From NCBI GenBank assembly GCA_028015205.1, contig CM051520.1, positions 65,046,694-65,110,693 of the forward strand: DNA of 64,000 nucleotides, in the 5' to 3' direction. The DNA comes from Mytilisepta virgata. Lineage: Eukaryota; Mollusca; Bivalvia; Mytilida; Mytilidae. Under the pieces are notes generated by a model. That model searched no databases. It worked only from the letters and a program-made list of their open reading frames with translations, and was not told the origin of the DNA. A program made the position numbers and the translations under genes. Shown in pieces: positions 54,316 through 64,000 of this stretch (position 1 is the stretch's first letter; each line of letters opens with the position of its first letter).

Positions 54316-55555
54316 TAAATTTTGACTATCCATGGAGAGAAAAAAGTGCCCGTGTGCTTCCTACGACATTTATTAATGTTTGACATGTTTGAATCATAAT
54401 AGCATTCCAAGACGTAATAATTTATTGAACTACAATACTAGTGACACATGACATGTTTTGTGAAGGGAAATTACACTACAGACGTCATGAGCATTGCCTT
54501 AAAAATTAATAATAAATCCTCCTGCCGAGAATATTATATAATTGTGCAAAAAAAAATGATCTTCCAGATACGACAGTCTAAAAATCGTGAAAGCGTACCA
54601 TACCCAGCTATATCGGCCATCACGTGACTTTTGTCTATATCGATATGGTATAAACTCAGTTCTTAAAGCGTAAAGGAAATATAATGGGAGTTGCACTTTA
54701 AATTGCAATATCTTTTTTTATATACGAGCTTTTCAAAATGTACATCTTCTGTGAAAATCTTGAATCTTTCCTCTTTCTTTTGGTATATGACACTTGAGAT
54801 AATTATTTTGATTGGTCCTGTCCAATTTGATTTCAAAATATGATACTTTTTCGACGAAAATACATGTAATTTACGTTAAAATTAATCTTGAAATGGAAAA
54901 TTTTCGTGGACCCCCCTCTTTACCTGAGGGTTTTAAACCCCCAAGCATTTTTAAAGTTAAAGATGTACATCTTTGCTGATAAAATTTTAAAAATTTCCTT
55001 TCCAATAATATAAAAATTGTGAGAATCGGATATAGATTGGTCCTGTATAATTTGTTTTGAAAAATACCAAAATATTAAATTTATTTAGTTGTCGGACCAA
55101 ATTCAAATTATAAACTCGATTCTGGTTCGGGTAATGTCCTGTGGTAATTCCGGATTCTTAAGGACGCATTGTTGATGCTTTAACTATTTTTATTAGAGAT
55201 GCATAGTGTTCTCATTGTCAACTTATAAAAATATGTATACATAGGTGTAAAAACATCTTTCCGTTTTAATATAAATATGAAAATATGATATAATTGTAAT
55301 TGTAATCGATAAGTTTGTTTAATTTTGTTCCCTTTTAATGAGGACCTCACAAATGTAAAGGTGCAATTATACTTCCTCGACACCTGCTGACAAGTTTATA
55401 AGGTAAATTCAACACACCGATGAACACAGCGGGTAGCCGTGACAGGTGTAACTTGTTAATTGACCAAATTACCGGAACATCAACGTGTTGTTTCATAACG
55501 TAGAGAGCTGCTGTAGAGAGCTTTTTCAAAATACCTTAAACGAGAAAAGACTTAC

Positions 55556-55683
55556 TCTGAATCTTTTGCTTGAATGAAGTAGGAATTCGTTTAAACCTGT
55601 TCTCGTTTGTGTTTACTGGTTTTGTATTTGCCCTTTCGGACTTTTGACACTCGAGGGCCCATTGACGCCTCTTTTCTTTTTTT
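55556..55683 (-). CDS. Possible isolated exon of an unrecognised gene
   Basis: On the minus strand an open segment encodes a basic peptide (KRRQWALECQKSERANTK and later RFKRIPTSFKQKIQ) and ends at a very good donor, CAGA/GTAAGT (donor at 55555). The supposed acceptor (TTATAAG) has no pyrimidine tract and no partner exon was found, so this may be chance. I do not recognise the protein. Confidence 0.2.
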
Positions 55684-56039
55684 CTTATAAGTTCAACTTC
55701 AAACACATATTGAGGCTTGTTGTATATCAAGAATTCTATGTTGCTAGTTGCTAAGATATTTAGTCCTGTTTGTTCCTTATTGATTTCATTTTATTTATTT
55801 TTAGAGGGTGTCGATGTTGTCCTTTTTCTCGATTTTTCTTTTGTTTTTCCATGTGAGTTTCATGAATATAAAACATTACTGAATAACCCTTTTTTGTTGT
55901 CTTAATATGAACTTGATCTCCGAACATGCTGAAGTTGAAAATGTAAAGCCAAGGGAACCTAACAATGAAATAAATCTTATAAAACCACCATGAACACCTG
56001 TATTGCAATGCACATTATTCAAAATACAACTAGAAAAAC

Positions 56040-56420
56040 TGTGAGCGGCAGCTCACAAATAAATAACCCCCCCCCCCAAAAAAAAATCAATCAGATAAAA
56101 TTTTAAATTAGGAGGTGCACCTCTACATTATGTCGCAAAGATTGTGTGAAAGTTTCATGAAAATCCATCAAGGGGTTTAGGAGGAGTGGTAAAATAACCA
56201 GATAATGTAAAAAAATATGTGTGTTTCCTATTACATGTCTGAAAAAAATAGGTAGGTAGGTTTATTTTTATTTTTTTTTACAATTTTTTTTTACCTTGAG
56301 TAAATGGAATTAAAGTTTAACAGTGCTTAAGCAAAAATTGCAAAAAAAATGCTAGGGTAGGCATGAAAAAATAGGTAGGGTCGGGTAACCGAGACAATTA
56401 TTTTGGCCTTATCTTGTAGT
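56040..56420. repeat. Interspersed repeat fragment
   Basis: AACTGTGAGCGGCAGCTCACA forms a small palindrome, then a C/A tract, CCTCTACATTATGTCGCAAAG and GTGTGAAAGTTTCATGAAAATCC, a wording typical of bivalve interspersed repeats. Boundaries are unclear. Confidence 0.35.
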
Positions 56421-57966
56421 AATATTAACCAATGATTATGGATACAAAGTTGCAAAGCATGCTTTAAATAGTATATACATGTATGTTTTTATTAACAAGA
56501 CCTAAAACAGCATTTTCCCGAGTCGAAAATAATCAAATAAAATATTAAAAAAAATATATAAGTAAATTAAGGTAAAATTTTACATGAATAAAAATAACTC
56601 ACTCTTTTTTCTTCTTGTCTTTATAAATGAAGAAGTTGCATATAACAAAATATATGTTGTCAGTAATTGATTATAAAAAAATGTCTAAAATCAAGGATCA
56701 CACAATTTTGAATGTTCACAAGTAAGTGGTCTTTAAGAAAATGATTATGTAGCTTTGTTTTTAGATTTTTGACACTGACTAATTAACAGGATGTTATTTT
56801 AATGTGGAGGTATGGGGGACTGTAAGGAAGGCCATAAAGCTGTCATTTAATTATTGTTAAATAAACACCTGATAGCTTACTGATACCTGTTCTCTTTAAT
56901 GTTCTGTAATGATTCCTAATTGAGTAAATTATGCCAAAAAGGTGAAACTTTCAAAGACAAAACTTAAAAAAACAAAAACAAAAAATGTTTACTTTATTAG
57001 ACTTTTCTCTAACTTGTCTAATGAAGCGTTTTTGAGTAAATCATTTTACTCTAAGTTTAAATTATTTAAGTTTTTTAAACATTAAAAATTACATGGGTAA
57101 ATAAAATAAAAAAAAAATTCTATTCTCCTGCAAAACTTGATTACAATAAATGTTTGTGTTAAAATTGTAAGGTTAATATTTAGAAAATTTTATCAATAAA
57201 GAAGAAACAAGTTAATGAGATATTTATTGAAGCAACAAATTACAATCATAAAATTTATATCAGTGTTTTAATAGATTTAAAAATAATATCTTCATGATCA
57301 TGATGATATAGATAAATTTTTAGGCGAATATACATGTAGAAAATATTCTTTTTTGGATTATTATTATTATTGTCAATTTCCTTTTAAATGCGGAATATTT
57401 TTAAGAAATTGATAAAAAACACCCGCTTGCACCGGGTACCAGATAATGTAAACCAGTTCTTAAAAATTACTGTACAGAGTTATCGAACCTAATTATGACC
57501 ATATAAGCTGCACATGCTTGCCCTTGTCAAAAACCATTCTTCCCGACTTCTCCAGCAGGAGCAGCTACTCAATAGCCTGGGGTCCTGGCTCACTGATTGC
57601 TAAACGCTTATCGACGGAGTATGATCGGGTCAGCATGCCCGCCAGGCTACTACTCAATTCTGACGAGTTACCTCCCTTAGAAACCTCGTGATTCTTGCAC
57701 TTGCGCACAATAACAAAAAAGAAGTCACGTGATCGAAACCCTGCCAAAATGTGTGAAGCTCAAAAATAAATTTTACAGAAACGTGTATAAAAATCATGTG
57801 TAAGGGTGGAACCTACACATTTGTTAATTTTTTGTCTGGTGATAAAGAGGGTCAAAATAAACCATATGAGAATCACAGGAAACCCAAACATAAAATTTCG
57901 TCATCGGTTCCCAAAACGTTGTGACATTGTTGGTGTGTAAACAAATGGAAGTCGTCATTTAACAGG

Positions 57967-57992
57967 ACACACACACACACACACACACACAC
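57967..57992. repeat. (AC)13 microsatellite
   Basis: A pure AC dinucleotide run. Confidence 0.95.
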
Positions 57993-58194
57993 TTAAAAAA
58001 CTCTAACACAGATCTTCCGACGTTCCGGCCAACCGGCCTTCCATGGAATCTTGGAATTTATTTGGATTGACTACATGTTATGGAAACCAACGTCATAAAA
58101 ATGTAGTAGTTAACTTCTGTGAGATAATAATAGAATTAGAGAATATTTATCGTCTTTTTATAGATGATAAAACGAGGAAGTAAAAAGAGTAATT

Positions 58195-59100
58195 AGTTGC
58201 TGTATTTAACATTAATCCCGTATGGTTCCAAAGTGTTTAATTTCTTCATCCAGAACGCTTCTTTTACTTCACGCAAGGTTGAGCTTCCATTTACCTTCTC
58301 TATACCTAGTACCTGTAAATCATCTACGTTGTGATTACCTTCTGTAAAATGTTTGCAAACAGGATCATACGATTTTTTCGTTCTGATTTTTGAAAAATTA
58401 AGTAACTGTCTCTAGTATAGAGTGTCTCCCGTTTGTCCGACATATATCCATTTTTCGCATTTCTTGCAATAGATGCAATAGATGACACTAGTAGTTTTGC
58501 AGTTGATTTCTCCTTGAATTATATTGACTATCATTGTTATCATAAAATACTTTACTCTCAATAAGATGCTTGCATAATGCACAATTCTTACCGCACTTTC
58601 GGCATCCATTCCTATTTTTATAGAATAAAAGATTGTGCTTCTTATGTACCAAAATATCTTTAATATGTTTATCCTGCTTGAAGGAAACTAAGGGTGGCTC
58701 TGGAAATACTTCCTTAAGACGGGGGGGGGGGGGGGGATTGTGTAGTGTTTTGAATTCATGTTTTTCCGTAAAATTTGATGGATATTAGGTAAGGCTCTAG
58801 AAAATGTCAAAACCAATGGTACTCTTGTATTCCGCTGTTTTTCTTTGTAAGTAAATTTTCCCTATTTAGAGTGTCAACTTTCTTTAACTGATCTTCAATT
58901 ATGCGTTCCTTGTATCCCCTCCTCTTAAGATGGCGTTTTATTTATTGTCTTTCTTTTCGATAATCCTTCTCATCCGAACATATCCTTTTGACTCTAATAC
59001 CTAGGCCGTACGGGATTGCATTTTTTACTGACAAATTAAAGGATAACTTGAATGCGAATGTAAATACTGATGAGCATCTGTTTCTTTGGTAAAGAGTTCC
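58195..59100 (-). pseudogene. Penelope-like element relic, second copy (RT end to GIY-YIG)
   Basis: Minus-strand translation in several frames recovers the canonical order: TKETDAHQYLHSHSSYP (after the RT fingers/palm), IPYGLGIRVKRICSDE, LKRRGYKERIIEDQLKK, LSRALPNIHK-like remains, FPEPPLVSFKQDKHIKDILV, a Cys cluster GCRKCGKNCALC, SVIYCIYCKKCEKWIYVGQTG (GIY-YIG core) and VKEAFWMKKLNTLEPYGIN at the left end. Frame changes are needed near 58430, 58560, 58720-58800 (a run of G at 58721-58736) and 58990, plus internal stops, so it is dead. It shares FPEPP and KDILV with the copy at 47.5 kb but is otherwise clearly diverged, so the two copies come from different lineages. Confidence 0.8.
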
Positions 59101-59179
59101 GTTAATTTATAAATCCATTTTCCATTATATATATATACATTCGGACCTTTCATTGTTTCTTTGCCGATTTCACTCTAAA

Positions 59180-61530
59180 GCTCAAGTTCAAGTACAAGTA
59201 AAACGTAATAATTGCAATGCATTTTTCTATTGTATTTATTTATTTTTAATTTCATTTTATTTATTAATTCATTTTTTCTTTTGCTAAAAAATAGTTCTTT
59301 CATTTTAAGTTTACCATTGAACCAGTAAGAAGGACAACCAAGAAATATGTGACACATGTAATTAAAAAAGCATGAAAATGGTATACCAAAGTCACCTCAA
59401 AAGCTCGTAAGGACGGTATCAAAGAGAAAAAAAATACTCTCATGATGTGCTTCTTTTTATACGGCTGTTAGAAATCAAAATTAATTCGCAGAATTGATTT
59501 TAAATAGAAATTTCTCTGTCTGCACGGGAAATTTTTCCTTTTATGTTCTAGGTTTTTACTTGTAAACATCTTCGATTTTCGTATGTGGAGACAAATATGA
59601 TCATAATGATACACAAGAGAAAAACATTAGTCATTTTCTATCATTAATTTTACTTAATTGCACTTAAAAGTACTTCATGTCAATTTCTCTGCCATTGGAC
59701 ACCTGATTTCAGATCTTTAAACCAGATAACGTCGATGTTTTGTTCGAAGCAACAGAAACAGACAACTGTGTTGAAAAATTAAGGTTACGTAATTGTAATA
59801 TCAATTATTTTATAACAAAATTGCCTCATTTCCTTTGCCCTTTCAGCAATTACAGGAAAAGTGTTCATTTGCACTTTTTACATATTTCATATTTGATATC
59901 ATCAATAAATATATTGATTTCATTTCACGTCGCATGTTCATTATGTGCTGAACCATATACAGAAATAGTGTCCGATTTCTTTTTCAGCAGTATTTTGTAC
60001 TTATATCAGATATAAATTTGACATATCTAATTCCAACATTCATTGGTCTTTTAAAACAGCGAAACCTTTTTTCTGATCCTAATTCTGATTAAATTTTCCT
60101 ACTTTGTCTCTCCCTGTATTAAATATATGAATAGAAAACTATGGTCCGTTTTTTTGTTGATTTAAGAATTATTTTCTAACACCCAGAATGAAATTGATAA
60201 TTTTACCCAGAATTCTTCGAGTACTTTAAAGAAACTGATTCGATTGTAGACGCTCGTAAGACATGTGATTTAAATATAATAGGTATTTTTATAGCCAAGT
60301 GATATTTGATTTTCAGACTCTTTACATAAAATAAATAACTAATCAAGGAAGTTTCTGTCTTTTCAGATCATTTGAATTTTACAAGCTAGACAGAAAACCA
60401 CTTACGAAACATAATTTACATATACACGGAAGTGAGATTTAAATTTCTTATTGTCTGATAGCTTATAATTTTTTTACTTTTTTGTTTCTTTGTTTCGCTT
60501 TTTTGTAGCCTGATGGGTTATCAGTTATACTGATATTTAAACAACTTGGTTTCGTATATTTCTGCCAATTACGAATGTTGATGTGACTTGGTCAACCTTT
60601 TATTATTATGAATATTACATGCATATCTCAACAAATTATCCTTAGGCATGAATACCATATGAAACTGTGCAAAATATAGAAGAAACTGTAATCAAAATTA
60701 CCCGAGAGATGTTAAGAACGATCTATTCTCCCTATATATCAGAAGCTATATTGTAGGACTTTGAACTGCGCGTGCTTTAGTTTTTGTGTTGTCTTGCTGG
60801 ACTTTTCTTTTGATCAACCCTTAAAGTCTTCATAGTTGCTAGTATTTGAACTGTGAACACAGGTACATTTTTCTTACCCCAAGATGTTCTTTCTCAGCTT
60901 GTTGTTTCAGTGCATAAAGATGTGGCAAAATTTTCAGTATTTCTCTCCTGTGTTTTCCCTTTGTAAAGTATTCAATAGATGATGCATTTTACAATGGTTA
61001 AATATGACGAGGAGGGACTCTTACCATAAAATGAATAAAAAAACATCTTTCTATCCACTGTAAGTTATTTCACCTTTTCTAGTAAACCTTTATAACAAAA
61101 GACAAATATATACCTATAGAAAATTACCCAAATAAACTCAAAGCCGTTCGACGCAATTGTTTAAAGCTGTTACCAAAATTTACAACAAAATTGTACTTTC
61201 ACAACAGTACCTTTATCCTAGCTATAAAATTTATGCCCCTACGAAGAAAAAAGTTTTGTTTCAAATATCAAATGATTATTTCTCTTTTACATATTATTTT
61301 ATAGTTTTGTTCATGCAATATCCAACATTTTTGAGCGAAATTAAGAGAACGGCATAATCATTAAACAACAGGAACGTAATATATTATTAAGAACATGGCT
61401 ATTCATACAGATTTAGTATGACATTACTTACTGATTCGAATATAAAATGTCTGTCGATAAATGGATTAGCAGATTTCAAAGTTATATATTAAAGGGTAAA
61501 CAGAAAATACCAAAGTTCAAGAGTTGAGGC
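59180..61530. other. Intergenic, nothing recognised
   Basis: AT-rich with short frames lacking domains. A GCGTGCTTTAGTTTTTGTGTTGTCTTGCTGGAC phrase near 60767 resembles part of the 11.8-kb retroelement fragment. Confidence 0.35.
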
Positions 61531-61534
61531 AGTT

Positions 61535-61820
61535 TGAATTTAAAGGTCAATTTAAATTTAGTAACCGCCTCGCTTGTCTCGTGCTCTCCTCGAAGGTCAC
61601 GGGTTCGATCCCAGGCCGGGTCAAACCAAAATACATTAAAATTGGTATTTTCTGCTTCTCCGCCAAGCACGCGGCATACGGAAGAAAGAGCAAAGGACTG
61701 GTCGGCTCGGAGTCAGTATAATGTGTCATTGAAGGGGTGTTATGTCTTCCTGTGAACATTTATCTCGTGAGATTAAAAATCCGGCTCAACGTGTCGGTCT
61801 AGTACAAAGCAGGGATCATA
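61535..61820 (+). mobile_element. tRNA-derived SINE, third type
   Basis: CTCGAAGGTCACGGGTTCGATCCCAGGCC provides a B-box. The body contains TTTTCTGCTTCTCCGCCAAGCACGCGGCAT, GACTGGTCGGCTCGGAGTCAGTATAATGTGTC and AAAATCCGGCTCAACGTGTCGGTCTAGTAC. The 5' part of the tRNA head (A-box) is poor. Open frames here are incidental. Confidence 0.65.
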
Positions 61821-61899
61821 TTCATATCATATGATATCAACATGTTCTGGCAGGAAGTTGATAAAATTGACCAGCAATAAGGGTGAACCTTAAATAAAT

Positions 61900-62785
61900 G
61901 TAACAGAACCCGACCTCAAATTACACAAACCAATAACTCCTAAACAGAATTTGGGATTCCCTTCAAAATTTCAGGGTAGGTAGATCTCAACATGGCAAAC
62001 ATTTTTCAATTTACATTTCACTTCTATCGCAAATAGTTTTGGAGATAAATGCAAAAATGTTAAAATTTTGAAAATTTCACAAAAAGGGCAATAACTCCTA
62101 AATGAGTTTTGGGATTTCCTTTAAAATTTTAGGGTATGTAGACCTCAACATGGCAAACATTTTTCAAATTTACATTTCACTTTTATCTCAAATAGTTTTG
62201 GAGATAAATGACGAAAAATCGAAAAATGTTAAATTTTAAAAATTTTACGAAAAAAGGGCAATAACTCCTAAATGGGTTATAGGATTTCCTTCAAAATTTC
62301 AGGTTAGGTAGATCTTGTCATGCTGATTAATTTTATCCTAGACAGATTTTTTATATCTGTAACGGTTTTTAAGTTATAAGCCAAAAACAACACATGCACC
62401 CCTATATTCTATTTTTAGCTACGACAGCCATGTTTTATGTCAGATCAAAATAAATTGAGGATTGTTCGTAGAGGATATGTCATAGATCATTCCTATTAAG
62501 TTTCAAACCAATCGGCCCAGCGGTTTCAGAGGAGAAGATTTTTGAAACTCATCCAATCAGAAACTAGAATTGCCTCTGGTGGCCATGTTTCTTGACAAAT
62601 CAGAACTAAATGAGGAAACTTTGTTGAGGGCCTTCCATACACCACTCATGCAAAGTTTGGTTGGTATTGGCCAAACGGTTTCTGAGGAGAAGATGTTTGA
62701 ATGAAAAGCTAACGACGGACGGACGACGGACGACGGACGCCAACTGATGGCAAAAGCTCACTCTGGCAATAGCCAGGTGAGCTAA
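61900..62785 (-). mobile_element. AGCTCACCTG-type element, minus strand, with about 3 internal repeats
   Basis: Ends GACGGACGGACGACGGACGACGG then AGCCAGGTGAGCTAAAA at 62785 (inverted start of the family). The interior has GGGCAATAACTCCTAAA...GGGATTTCCTT.AAAAT repeated near 61925, 62090 and 62265 (period about 165-175 bp), echoing the tandem design at 14.9-15.8 kb. Confidence 0.6.
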
Positions 62786-63389
62786 AAAGAACCTCTCTTT
62801 TAACGGGGAAATTAACAAAATTTAATTGGTCTGTTTAAGGGGGGGGTTAAAAGATTTAGGTCCGTTTTAAGGGGGATATAATTGTTTTCGAAAGATCAAA
62901 ATCAGAGATGAGGAGCTCCCTGCCGGTAACAAATGATAAGTCCCTATTTATATTTAGAAAATTCAGGAACACATTTTTTTAAATTGCGCTTACGGCGTTA
63001 AAGATACTAATTTTTCATTTTATCGAAAAGAGCATCAAAATGCTACAATAAGTACCTCATATTTTTAATATAAGGTCTGGTTAAAAATAAATTAAATAAA
63101 AATTTTTAAGACCATCTCGCGAATAATATTTTAAGCCATTTTCCAGTAACAATTAATGCATGACATCAAAATTCCGACACAGAGTCTTTCAGTAGCCGTC
63201 AGAAACGGAACTTGTCAGAATAAACTTTCTGGGGGTTGAAAAGTGAATTTAAAGAATGGAAAATACAACTTTTCTTTAAATATAGTCATTGTTGACTATA
63301 GCTATATCACTTTTTTATATCAGAAATACTGTATTTTTATAAAACAATAGCTCATTTACTCTTTCAGTGATACCTCATTCATTCTTTTA

Positions 63390-64000
63390 TGTATTGAATA
63401 TCCACAGACCCACTTGGTATCGTGTATCCGTGGATTACAGTAGCCATAATGACTTCTGTCCCCGAGTCATGCACTATATAACACCCACTCCAGCCCAGAA
63501 ATGTAGTCTGAATATACACTGATACAACAGATCCACATGACATTAGTAACCAGTATCTGTGGATTGCAGTAGACATCCCCAGTCCTGCACTATATAACAC
63601 CCACTCAAGCCCAGACATGTAGTCTGAATATACACTGATACAACAGACCCACTTGACATTTGTAACCAGTATCTGTGGGGTGCAGTACACATTCCTAGAC
63701 CTGCACTATTTAACACCCACTACAGCCCAGACATGTAGTCTCAATATACACTGGTACAACAGACCCACTTGACATTGGTAACCAGTATCTGTAGGTTGCA
63801 ATGGACTTCCCCAGTCCTGTACTATATATAACACCCTCCAGGCCAGACATGTAGTCTGAATATACACTGATACAACAGACGCACTTGACATTAATAACCA
63901 GTATCTGTGGGTTGCACTAGACATCATAGTCCTGCACTATATAACACCCACTCCAGCCCAGACATGTAGTCTGAATATACACTGATACAACAAACCCAAT
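63390..64000. repeat. 116-bp tandem satellite, running off the right edge
   Basis: Units marked by ACAGACCCACTTGACATT occur at 63404, 63527, 63643, 63759, 63875 and about 63990 (spacings 123, 116, 116, 116, 115). Each contains GTAACCAGTATCTGTGG, CCTGCACTATATAACACCCACT and CAGCCCAGACATGTAGTCTGAATATACACTGATACA. Long minus-strand frames read through the units but carry no recognisable domain. Confidence 0.9.

Larger units (their letters stand above)
53280..58190. other. Intergenic, sparse features
   Basis: Apart from the hairpin at 54.2 kb, the weak exon candidate at 55.6 kb, the repeat at 56.0 kb and the AC run at 57.97 kb, nothing is recognised. Confidence 0.4.

Noticed and set aside
55347..55529. 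Minus-strand frame next to the weak exon candidate
   Set aside because: Reads plausibly but has no splice signals in phase with the neighbouring segment and no family resemblance.
59068..59084. CTGATGAG on the plus strand
   Set aside because: Falls in the antisense of the Penelope-like QYLH motif and has no GAAA box or stems.
63379..63927. Long minus-strand open frames in the right-edge satellite
   Set aside because: They are the 116-bp units translated; the peptide repeats with the DNA and has no domain.

Overview
The window looks like nuclear DNA of a bivalve mollusc, most likely a mussel (Mytilidae). It is strongly AT-rich, intron-dominated and packed with short interspersed repeats. Several families seen here are ones I associate with bivalve genomes: elements beginning TTTTAGCTCACCTG, the 'atgcctgtaccaagtc' repeat, the GGGGGCATA hairpin repeat, hammerhead-bearing repeats and tRNA-derived SINEs. 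Species assignment is inference; no rRNA or mitochondrial marker is present. There are no operons, CRISPR arrays or bacterial signals.

One convincing host gene runs left to right across more than half the window. Four coding exons (1121-1333, 31487-31661, 37269-37328, 38616-39055) join in frame through GT/AG introns of about 30.2, 5.6 and 1.3 kb. Together they encode a 295-residue four-helix membrane protein that I recognise as TMEM272-like. Almost everything between the exons is intron filled with mobile DNA.

Coding relics of mobile elements: a LINE ORF2 tail (about 1765-2120); a 5'-truncated Penelope-like element with an intact GIY-YIG endonuclease (47486-48067, +); a decayed second Penelope-like copy (about 58195-59100, -); and a zinc-finger plus tyrosine-recombinase-like gene broken by two in-frame stops and two frameshifts (49408-51191, -).

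Non-coding elements: a 1269-bp foldback element (6215-7483) built from AGATATCT palindromes, inserted in an 84/85-bp minisatellite with a 6-bp target duplication; four elements sharing TTAAGG...CCTTAA ends (24063, 26501, 35626, 48849); two more palindrome arrays with inverted ends (39558-40466, 43366-44015); several long hairpins; SINEs of three kinds; a 116-bp satellite entering the right edge; and a family of hammerhead-ribozyme repeats, one of which (10213-10256) keeps a complete core and matching stem I.

Long stretches, notably 28-31 kb, 44-46 kb and 59.2-61.5 kb, show no gene or repeat that I can support.
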